Below, one piece after another: positions 1 through 5,309 of a stretch of DNA of 5,309 nucleotides (the stretch's first letter is position 1; every line of letters begins with the position of its first letter). Below the pieces are notes generated by a model. It was not told where the DNA came from. It saw nothing but the letters and a program-made list of their open reading frames with translations, and made no database searches. The DNA is taken from positions 1 through 5,309 of the forward strand of contig CAZUAY010000276.1 of assembly GCA_964618405.1 (NCBI GenBank), in the 5' to 3' direction. The position numbers and the translations under genes are program-made. The DNA comes from JBBQIY01 sp964618405. GTDB taxonomy: Bacteria; Verrucomicrobiota; Kiritimatiellia; RFP12; UBA3636.

Positions 1-2063
1 CCGTGGCGCGGCAGGATGTCGTCGTTGGGAGGGCCACCGAACCACAGCAGCCCTAGCGGCGGTTTGACCAGTTCATCTTGCGACACGACTGAGTTGGCGG
101 GGTCGGCGTACTGATGCGTCCACGGTGCTGATAGCGGTAGCGCACCTGCACGCGACAGCCGGATGCCATCGGCAGTACTCTCCACCTTTGCCCCGGCAAG
201 CTTGAGTGGCTCGGAGGCGCGTAGCAGACGTTGAATAACGGGCTCACGTCCAGCCGCTGCATCGACGGCGTGAAACTCGGCGATACCACCATAAGGGCGC
301 AGCGTGCGCCAGGCGTGGCTGACCGCCGCCTCGGCTGTAGCCGCGTCGGCGCGAACCTCGATCCGCGTCGCCAAATAGGGCGGCAGAGGCATCTGAGTGG
401 GATCGCCCTCAATGACATGGACGAGGCGGCCGTAGATGCCGGCATCGTCTAGCTGACGGCGCAACGCCGCCACACGCGTCGGGTCTGGATCGACCGCGAT
501 CACGTGGTGACGCGCTGATAGTCGTATTAAGCGCGCCACGTCGTCATCGCCGCCCAGACCCCAGACCATGGCATATCCATCGACGCCAGCAATTTCGTCT
601 CGGAGCGCTACCGTGGCGGAGGGCAGTTGATGCCGTTGTGGCCCGTCGGTTGGTACTTGCTCGCCAAAACAGAATATCTCGCCCTCCCGTGTGACTGCGA
701 ATAATTTGCCGCCTCCCGGCAGCAAAGTCCAGATGTCGCCTTCAATGCGCATCTCCCAAGCCAGCCCAGGGTGCGCGGAAGGGGCTAGATCAACAGCCCC
801 GATCCAGCCGTTGGCTCCACTCAGATAAACGCGATCACCGGCACGGAAGTGAATCTGTCGCGTGGGCAGATTTGTCGCGACCGTCTGGCACAGCGGCAGG
901 GTGTAATTCGTAATGCTTTGCTCGATACCTTTGCGGTCGACCACCTTTTTCGTGAACGGCTCCAGCACGGCGTCGTACCAGGCCACGTTTCCCGGTAGCG
1001 TCACGGCCGCAAAACCGCCTCCAATGCGCGCCACGCTCCTAGCTGGAATGACCGACTGGCTGTTCAGGTTAACAATTGCCGAGCCGTTTGTGAGATTGTA
1101 GAGAGCGCCGCGGTTGAAGAAGTAATCCTTGATAATGGCGACTTCGTGTCCACCGCCATCCTTACCGAATGATCGATCCTGCACGTCAAAGAATAGCATG
1201 TCGCCGGTGTGCCGGTCATACCCCGCCGGCACCGTCCGGCCCCCGGAAATCAGCAGGATGTCGTCACGCACAGCAAGGCAGCCCTGAGGCGCTACACCGG
1301 CGAATGCGGGGCTGAAATGCTGTTGTACAACATAGGTTGAGCCACTACCGCTGTTCGTCCAGCGCACCTGCCCCGTCCTCGCGTCGAGCGCATGGATGAA
1401 CGTCCCCATGAAAGGCCAAATACCCGCAGCAAAGTAGAGGGTCGCCCCACCGTCAGGCTCTTCATACAGCACGGGACCACCCCGCGCCGGCCAGGTTGAG
1501 ATCAGACGGTCGTTGCCCAGCACGAGCCGCTCAACAGGGGCGCCGTGTTTTGACCAGAGGAGTTTTCCGGTCGCCGTGTCGAGACAGTAGAGATTGCCAT
1601 CGTCGCTGACGGCATAGACTTGGTCGCGCCAGACAAGCGGAGCAAACCTAACCGGCCCACCGGTGTAGAAACGCCACAGCTCGCGTCCCGTGTCGGTATC
1701 GTAGGCGGTAACGCGGTCGTTCACCATTGAGCCCACGAAAAGACGTTGACCCGCCACAACCGGTTCGTAGGATTCGTCGAAGCGGACTTTGTACTGGCTG
1801 GCCGGCCAGGCCGGCACAGGCGCGCCCATCGACCGTGTCCAGAGGAGGTGAAGTTTCTCAGGCAGAGGAGTGCTGATGGCCGCGGAACGAGTGGCATCGG
1901 CTCGCCAAGTGGGCCAGTCGCCTGCCGACGACGGCGTTTCGGCCAAGCTGCAAGTTCCAAGCAGTAGACCCGCTGTAGCGGCTATCGCGTGGATCGCAAG
2001 TCGTGTGCCTCTTAAGTGAAAAATGGTCTGTTGGATGCTTCTTGTTGGCTGTTGGATATTCAC
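1..2063 (-). CDS. Exported PQQ-type beta-propeller protein with embedded methyltransferase-like domain (partial, C-terminus beyond window)
   Basis: I translated the minus strand and found one frame open from a GTG at 2063 to the left edge (687 codons, no stop). Residues 1-48 form an export signal: a basic stretch around R18-R21, a hydrophobic run at 22-41, and a possible cleavage after SLA at 39-41. The mature part opens with DWPTWRADATRSA (49-61). Beta-propeller blades follow, with PQQ-repeat motifs DTGRELW (124-130), ATGKLLW (164-170) and RTGQVRW (229-235). Residues about 486-605 look like a SAM-dependent methyltransferase fold: MVWGLGG (499-505) as the glycine loop, AVDPDP (523-528) as the acidic strand end, and HVIEGDP (549-555) as the next strand. 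From about 645 (PWTHQYADPAN) a second propeller segment seems to begin. The GTG is the only ordinary start between an in-frame TGA at 2105-2103 and the signal. The nearest Shine-Dalgarno-like AGGAG lies 14 bases upstream, so the exact start is uncertain. The gene begins 5 bases after the ATPase stop. No enzyme activity can be assigned; catalysis by the methyltransferase-like part is unproven. Confidence 0.88.
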   Translation of the reverse strand, partial: MNIQQPTRSIQQTIFHLRGTRLAIHAIAATAGLLLGTCSLAETPSSAGDWPTWRADATRSAAISTPLPEKLHLLWTRSMGAPVPAWPASQYKVRFDESYEPVVAGQRLFVGSMVNDRVTAYDTDTGRELWRFYTGGPVRFAPLVWRDQVYAVSDDGNLYCLDTATGKLLWSKHGAPVERLVLGNDRLISTWPARGGPVLYEEPDGGATLYFAAGIWPFMGTFIHALDARTGQVRWTNSGSGSTYVVQQHFSPAFAGVAPQGCLAVRDDILLISGGRTVPAGYDRHTGDMLFFDVQDRSFGKDGGGHEVAIIKDYFFNRGALYNLTNGSAIVNLNSQSVIPARSVARIGGGFAAVTLPGNVAWYDAVLEPFTKKVVDRKGIEQSITNYTLPLCQTVATNLPTRQIHFRAGDRVYLSGANGWIGAVDLAPSAHPGLAWEMRIEGDIWTLLPGGGKLFAVTREGEIFCFGEQVPTDGPQRHQLPSATVALRDEIAGVDGYAMVWGLGGDDDVARLIRLSARHHVIAVDPDPTRVAALRRQLDDAGIYGRLVHVIEGDPTQMPLPPYLATRIEVRADAATAEAAVSHAWRTLRPYGGIAEFHAVDAAAGREPVIQRLLRASEPLKLAGAKVESTADGIRLSRAGALPLSAPWTHQYADPANSVVSQDELVKPPLGLLWFGGPPNDDILPRH
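2030..2057. repeat. Degenerate 7-base repeat, second unit (GTTGGAT on the plus strand)
   Basis: Four heptamers read GTTGGAT, GCTTCTT, GTTGGCT and GTTGGAT; three share the unit and one diverges. On the minus strand they are ATCCAAC-like and encode the N-terminal residues of the beta-propeller protein, giving IQQ twice (residues 3-5 and 10-12). The tract is separated from the TTCTGAC repeat by exactly 14 bases, so both share one 7-base register. Confidence 0.6.
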
Positions 2064-2068
2064 TTTAA

Positions 2069-2764
2069 TTATTCTGACTCCTGGCTTCTGACTTTTGACT
2101 TCTCAATTGTTAAACATCCCGCCTGCATGCGCCATACGCGGTGGCCGCGTGTGGCGACGCGGGCGTCGTGGCTCGCAAGTAGGACCGTACCGCCTTCGTG
2201 CGTAAATTTCTCTAGCGCGTCCAGTACCACCTGAGCGTTATCGGCGTCGAGGTTTCCGGTTGGTTCATCCGCTAAAATTAGCTTGGGTCGGTTCATCAGC
2301 GCTCGCGCTACCGCAGTGCGCTGCCGTTCGCCCGTGCTTAGCTCGTCGGGAAAGTGGTGACGGCGTGGGGCCAGACCTAATTGCTCCACAAGTGCCTCGG
2401 CTCGCGCCGCCTCGTCCGCATTCGACACACCGAGCGCGAGGGCGGGAACCCGCAAGTTGTCGAGGAGGCTAAGATAGGGGACGAGATGGAACTGTTGGAA
2501 GACGAAGCCGATAGCCGCGGCTCGCAAGCGGGCGCGGCGGTCGGGCGAAAGAGTATAGAGGTTGACCCCATCGACAAGAACCTCGCCATGATCGGGCGCC
2601 AGGAGTCCACCTGCCGTCAGCAGGAGCGTGGTCTTCCCGCAACCGCTTGGACCTTGCAGCGCAGTCAGGGAGCCGCGCTCCAGTCGTAATGACACGTCTT
2701 TCAGCGCCACCACTTGGCCGCGCCGTCCTGTATACGTCTTGTCTGCGTTTCGTAATTCGAGCAT
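2069..2764 (-). CDS. ABC transporter ATP-binding protein, LolD/MacB-type
   Basis: This 231-residue cytoplasmic ATPase powers the permease encoded just upstream. All hallmark motifs are present: Walker A GPSGCGKTT (38-46), Q-loop FVFQQ (87-91), signature LSTGE (142-146; Thr replaces the usual Gly of LSGGE), Walker B LILADEP (162-168) with catalytic Glu167, D-loop TGNLD (169-173) and switch His199 in ASHD. FVFQQFHLVPYLSLLDNL after the Q-loop and the length are typical of LolD, MacB and FtsE-like ATPases that pair with FtsX-fold permeases. I chose the ATG at 2764, with GGGAG seven bases upstream and four bases after the permease stop. A GTG one codon earlier is equally possible. A longer in-frame extension to 2839 would lie inside the permease gene and is rejected. 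The last ten or so residues (EKSKVRSQESE) are encoded by a 7-base repeat tract and are probably not a functional part of the fold. ATPase identity is secure; the transported substrate is unknown. Confidence 0.95.
   Translation of the reverse strand: MLELRNADKTYTGRRGQVVALKDVSLRLERGSLTALQGPSGCGKTTLLLTAGGLLAPDHGEVLVDGVNLYTLSPDRRARLRAAAIGFVFQQFHLVPYLSLLDNLRVPALALGVSNADEAARAEALVEQLGLAPRRHHFPDELSTGERQRTAVARALMNRPKLILADEPTGNLDADNAQVVLDALEKFTHEGGTVLLASHDARVATRGHRVWRMQAGCLTIEKSKVRSQESE
2072..2103. repeat. Degenerate 7-base tandem repeat (unit TTCTGAC on the plus strand)
   Basis: Four consecutive heptamers read TTCTGAC, TCCTGGC, TTCTGAC and TTTTGAC (2072-2099), followed by a partial fifth (TTCT). On the minus strand the unit is GTCAGAA. 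The tract encodes the C-terminal tail of the ATPase (EKSKVRSQESE) and reaches its stop codon. Short heptameric repeats of this kind are known as intergenic elements in cyanobacteria (STRR sequences); the comparison is by style only. Confidence 0.75.
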
Positions 2765-2768
2765 CACA

Positions 2769-4049
2769 TTACTCCCTGCCCAGCACATCGGCCGGATCGC
2801 GTCGAGCTGCCGCCAAAGCGGGTCCAAAGGCCGCAGCACCGGCCAAAAGCGGACCCAGTAGCCAGATTGCGGCTAACTGCCAGCCGCCGGCCAACGTCCA
2901 GGCCGTCTGGCTCAGCAGGGGCACATCGGCCGCGCGTGCGCCACAAACCCATCCCACGGCAAGCCCAATCGCTCCGCCACAGGCGCCCATCAGCAGTGCC
3001 TTGCCTAACAGCAACGTCAAGATCTGCCGCTCGCGCAGTCCGACAGCGCGTAGCATTCCGATTTCGCTACGCCGGTCGCGCGCATTGCCATACGCGAGTA
3101 ACATCACCCAAAGTGCTGCGCCCACTACGGCTGCCGCTGCCGCGCCTCGTGCTAGACGGACGCGCTCCGATCGAAGCAGTAACCGCTGCGCTTTTTCCTC
3201 TTCGATTGCCAATCGTGCTGCCGCCGCCGCCCGATCCCGCGCCTCGGCACGGCCACGCACGATCGAGCTGAATTCAAACACCTGCGTGTCAGGCAGTAAT
3301 GCTGTCACTTGGTCGACAATCATCCCCAACGAGTCGGCGTGGCAGACGCATTCCAGCGCCAAGATGCCGCTGATGCGTCCCGGCTCATTGAGCCAGCCCT
3401 GCACTTTGTCCAAAGCGGCCCAGACGGCCATATCATCGATCGTACCCCGCATCGGATCCACACGTTCTACGATGAAACGTTCGCCCATCAACGTGATGGG
3501 TTCCCCCGCGGTGGCATCAACGCGCGCTGCCAGCGTATGGCCCAGCGCTACACGCCCCGCTGGAATCGGAGCCTGAATCGGCGCACGTTCGCCCTTGCCA
3601 CCCGGTAGCGCCATCTGGCCGCGGACGCCGCATAAGAGGATATTCTCTCCCGTTTCAGGCCATACGATGCGCCGCTGCAGGACGGGCAAGAGGTGGTTTA
3701 GCGTGTCAAAGCCGCTTTCGGCGAGACGTTCGGCATAACTTTCGGGGAGCGTCTGGGTCGGGTACCCCAGCGCAAGCAATTCGCTCAGATCCTGGCTGGC
3801 GGGGAGGATCATCACGTTGTAGCCCATTCGCTTCATGATGAGCCGATAATCGTTTTCAAGGCGGACCATCTCCTCGCGGGTACGGGCCTCCTTCTCTTCC
3901 ACCAGTCGCTCGGTGCGCAGGTCGTGGCCGCGGAGCATGGAAAAGCTTCCGACCACCGCGCCCACCGCGATCGCCACCGAGAGACATCCCAGTGCAAACG
4001 AGAGTCGGCGATGGGCAATCTCGCCCGCCAGTAAAAGCCAAAGTGTCAT
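2769..4049 (-). CDS. ABC transporter permease, FtsX/MacB-type, with large extracytoplasmic domain
   Basis: This 426-residue inner-membrane protein has the MacB/LolC-like layout: one N-terminal membrane helix (about 18-38), a long extracytoplasmic domain (about 39-300), then three helices (about 302-322, 344-370, 393-413). The FtsX-family signature follows helix 2, RRSEIGMLRAVGLRERQI (326-343), and the protein ends with DPADVLGRE, the usual tail of such permeases. Charged, coiled-coil-like helices flank the extracytoplasmic domain (46-72 and 265-300), as expected for a stalk that transmits ATPase movement. That domain contains Cys140 and a CVCH motif (C234, C236). I chose the ATG at 4049: GGAGGAG lies six bases upstream, and the ATGA overlap with the upstream stop suggests translational coupling. 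The frame is open further, to 4391, but that part lies antiphase inside the preceding gene and does not resemble a permease. The family is clear. Whether it exports, extracts lipoproteins or signals is not decided by sequence. Confidence 0.93.
   Translation of the reverse strand: MTLWLLLAGEIAHRRLSFALGCLSVAIAVGAVVGSFSMLRGHDLRTERLVEEKEARTREEMVRLENDYRLIMKRMGYNVMILPASQDLSELLALGYPTQTLPESYAERLAESGFDTLNHLLPVLQRRIVWPETGENILLCGVRGQMALPGGKGERAPIQAPIPAGRVALGHTLAARVDATAGEPITLMGERFIVERVDPMRGTIDDMAVWAALDKVQGWLNEPGRISGILALECVCHADSLGMIVDQVTALLPDTQVFEFSSIVRGRAEARDRAAAAARLAIEEEKAQRLLLRSERVRLARGAAAAAVVGAALWVMLLAYGNARDRRSEIGMLRAVGLRERQILTLLLGKALLMGACGGAIGLAVGWVCGARAADVPLLSQTAWTLAGGWQLAAIWLLGPLLAGAAAFGPALAAARRDPADVLGRE
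2772..2776 (-). promoter_or_regulatory. Ribosome binding site for the ATPase
   Basis: GGGAG on the minus strand, at the very end of the permease gene, is seven bases before the ATG at 2764 and four before the alternative GTG at 2767. It supports a start at this junction rather than the upstream in-frame extension. Confidence 0.65.
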
Positions 4050-5197
4050 GTATCGCTCCTCCGCTGGCGACGCGCCAGCCCTAGTCCTGTTAGCACAGCA
4101 ACGCCAGTCACGATCAACCCTAGAGCAACCCACACGATGGATTGAGCCGACCTCGGATGCTGGGTTTCTGCGGGCGGAACGTCGCTCGCCGGTGGTAACC
4201 CTCGGTCGGCGCGCACATCTCCGACGAGACCCGGTATCGGCGCCGCGTCGACCGTGCCGGCCGCCAGCAAAGTTTCGGCGTTGGCCGCGCGGCTGGCAAA
4301 GTCGGCGATGCCTCCCGCAGGAGCCGCGCCCCAATCGGTCGACAAAAGCAGCTCGATGCCGGGGTTCTGCGACTTCACTTCGCAGGAACATGCGCCGGTC
4401 ATAAATTCGGCCGCCTCGGCGATGGTGGACGTGTTGATGCCGTCGCCGATCAGAGCGTAGAGAATAATTCCGCGGCCAAAAACTGGGAAGACCATGGGCT
4501 CATTCATTCGTTGCGTTAGACCGGGTTCGCTACCGCGCAGCATGGCGATGAGCTCTTTTTCATGCGGGCTGTCGGGTGACAGTCGGAGGATAGCGAAAGA
4601 GAGGCTGGGGTTGTCTGCCGGCGCATAATCTGTCGGGAGGCTCAGCGTCCGTTCAAGCCGGGCGAGCTCTGTAACGAGTAAATTGTGCGCGTCTTTGTCC
4701 TTGCCGCGGTTACCACTTTCGAGCAGGATCCAGACGCCAGCGCGTCCTTCGAGGAGTAGGCGGCTCAACTCACGGCGGCTGGGTGAATCAAGCCAGGCGG
4801 AGACCGCGTCGCGGTTCAGCGGGCCAGACCAGACTGTCCGACGCGCCTCTTGCCTAACAGGAAAACGCAGGATCAGCCAAGGCGTCGAGACGGCGGGTTG
4901 TTCTTGCAACAACTGGGAGAAGGATGCAGGAATTTGATCGGGGTTCACTTCGCGTACGACCACGTTGGCCGTTGTGGTGGCTGCGTCGCGCAGCATAAGT
5001 AACGAGGCCTCAGCCTCATCGCCGCCCCGATTGATGACCACCGCTTCATAAGCATCGGCTGGCCACGTGTCGAGTGCATAGCGGAACACCGGTACGTCGC
5101 AGGCACCGCCCACCACCGGCAACAGCAGTATCACGGACAAACTCAAAGCAACCCAGCTACTGCTGAAGTGACCACCTTCTTTTGATAGAAACTTCAT
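4046..5197 (-). CDS. Exported, C-terminally membrane-anchored protein of unknown function
   Basis: I do not recognise a named family, though the motif style (CDVPVFRYAL, ACSC, NPGIELLLSTDW) recalls uncharacterised planctomycete proteins. The 383 residues comprise a signal sequence (1-32, hydrophobic 15-32), a mature domain from C33, a low-complexity Pro/Ala/Asp-rich linker (about 318-350), one membrane helix (353-375) and a basic tail (RRQRRSDT). This predicts a type I anchored protein facing the periplasm. The VGGAC before C33 is a poor lipobox (Gly where Leu is usual), so lipidation is doubtful. Residues 104-138 (STPWLILRF, then GPLNRDAVSAWL) resemble the late part of a thioredoxin fold, with the Pro placed like its cis-proline; that is inference, and no CxxC active site is seen. 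A CSC motif sits at 270-272. It is the first gene of the cluster and overlaps the permease by four bases, so it probably serves the transporter as partner, sensor or client. No convincing Shine-Dalgarno precedes the ATG at 5197. Confidence 0.88.
   Translation of the reverse strand: MKFLSKEGGHFSSSWVALSLSVILLLPVVGGACDVPVFRYALDTWPADAYEAVVINRGGDEAEASLLMLRDAATTTANVVVREVNPDQIPASFSQLLQEQPAVSTPWLILRFPVRQEARRTVWSGPLNRDAVSAWLDSPSRRELSRLLLEGRAGVWILLESGNRGKDKDAHNLLVTELARLERTLSLPTDYAPADNPSLSFAILRLSPDSPHEKELIAMLRGSEPGLTQRMNEPMVFPVFGRGIILYALIGDGINTSTIAEAAEFMTGACSCEVKSQNPGIELLLSTDWGAAPAGGIADFASRAANAETLLAAGTVDAAPIPGLVGDVRADRGLPPASDVPPAETQHPRSAQSIVWVALGLIVTGVAVLTGLGLARRQRRSDT
4056..4062 (-). promoter_or_regulatory. 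Strong ribosome binding site for the permease
   Basis: On the minus strand GGAGGAG ends six bases before the ATG at 4049. It lies inside the last codons of the preceding gene. It settles the permease start against the much longer open frame reaching 4391, and fits coupled translation across the ATGA overlap. Confidence 0.85.
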
Positions 5198-5205
5198 ACC
5201 GCTAT

Positions 5206-5235
5206 AGGATAAGCGATTCGGATGTGCTATGTCCA
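5206..5235 (-). promoter_or_regulatory. Weak candidate sigma70-type promoter for the operon
   Basis: On the minus strand TGGACA (5235-5230, five of six to TTGACA) is separated by 18 bases from TATCCT (5211-5206, four of six to TATAAT). Transcription would begin within a few bases of the ATG at 5197, giving an almost leaderless message. That fits the absence of a Shine-Dalgarno there, but such matches occur by chance. Confidence 0.25.
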
Positions 5236-5256
5236 GTACGGATTCAAGCGAGACCG

Positions 5257-5293
5257 TAATCGGTCAGGCACAGGGGCTGTGCCGGACCGATTA
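5257..5293. other. Long inverted repeat (16 base pairs, GGG loop)
   Basis: The left arm is TAATCGGTC, A, GGCACAG and the right arm is CTGTGCC, G, GACCGATTA, around a GGG loop. All positions pair except one A/G mismatch (5266 and 5284). Neither strand has a T-run after the stem, so it is not a standard intrinsic terminator. It sits about 60 bases upstream of the first gene and could end transcription of a neighbour outside the window, act in the leader of a longer transcript, or be a dispersed repeat. An overlapping smaller hairpin (GACCG, loop TAAT, CGGTC, 5252-5265) would compete for the left arm. Confidence 0.8.
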
Positions 5294-5309
5294 AGTCGCT
5301 AGTCGCTAG
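5294..5309. repeat. Direct 7-base repeat AGTCGCT at the window edge
   Basis: AGTCGCT occurs at 5294-5300 and 5301-5307, and the next two bases (AG) would begin a third copy. It abuts the long inverted repeat directly. The window ends here, so the copy number is unknown. Confidence 0.45.

Noticed and set aside
53..445. Minus-strand open frame of 130 codons
   Set aside because: It overlaps the beta-propeller gene in another frame, has an Arg/Pro/Ser-rich shadow composition, and the overlapping frame carries recognisable motifs.
2765..2839. Longer ATPase start at 2839
   Set aside because: The extra residues lie within the permease gene, and LolD-like ATPases start just before the first strand as MLELRN does here; a ribosome binding site supports the internal start.
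2647..3576. Long plus-strand open frame of 309 codons opposite the permease
   Set aside because: Its product is a monotonous Ser/Arg/Ala-rich string without motifs, and it mirrors the GC-rich codons of the well-supported permease on the other strand.
4050..4391. N-terminal extension of the permease frame to an ATG at 4391
   Set aside because: It overlaps the upstream gene in a different frame and is Arg-rich without a membrane protein look. The strong ribosome binding site and ATGA overlap support the start at 4049.
3913..4404. Plus-strand open frame of 163 codons
   Set aside because: Arg/Ser/Pro-rich antisense shadow spanning the junction of two solid minus-strand genes, with no motif.
5087..5113. 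Lipobox at residues 29-33 of the anchored protein (VGGAC)
   Set aside because: The -3 position is Gly instead of Leu, and a C-terminal membrane helix already provides an anchor, so lipoprotein status is not claimed.
5257..5293. Reading the inverted repeat as an intrinsic terminator
   Set aside because: Neither strand shows the T-run that should follow the stem, so it is listed as a hairpin of unknown role.

Overview
The window reads as bacterial chromosomal DNA with moderately high GC and four densely packed genes, all on the minus strand (transcribed right to left). The best taxonomic guess is a planctomycete (phylum Planctomycetota). This rests on two protein styles I recall from that group: a secreted PQQ-type beta-propeller with an embedded methyltransferase-like domain, whose mature region opens with DWPTWRADATRSA, and an exported anchored protein whose mature region opens with CDVPVFRYAL. 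It is recall, not a search result.

Layout in order of transcription: (1) 5309-5198, a 112-base upstream region with a long hairpin, a 7-base direct repeat at the window edge and a weak promoter-like element. (2) 5197-4046, an exported protein with an N-terminal signal sequence and a C-terminal membrane anchor. (3) 4049-2769, an FtsX/MacB-type ABC transporter permease, overlapping gene 2 by four bases (ATGA) and preceded by a strong ribosome binding site. (4) 2764-2069, the matching LolD/MacB-type ATPase. (5) 2063 to the left edge, a large exported PQQ-type beta-propeller protein with a methyltransferase-like domain. It stays open for 687 codons and runs off the window, so it is partial at its C-terminus. 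It is easy to miss because it has a GTG start and no stop codon in the window.

Gaps of -4, 4 and 5 bases make a single operon very likely. The permease and ATPase should form an inner-membrane complex of the MacB/LolCDE mechanotransmission type, which works on substrates outside the cytoplasm. The exported anchored protein and the exported beta-propeller are the natural partners or clients. The permease's extracytoplasmic domain and the anchored protein each carry a Cys-x-Cys motif, which hints at shared metal or redox chemistry, but no substrate can be named from sequence alone.

The most unusual DNA is the junction between the ATPase and beta-propeller genes (about 2030-2103). It is built of degenerate 7-base repeats of two different units in one common register. 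These repeats supply the last residues of the ATPase, its stop, and the start and first codons of the beta-propeller gene.
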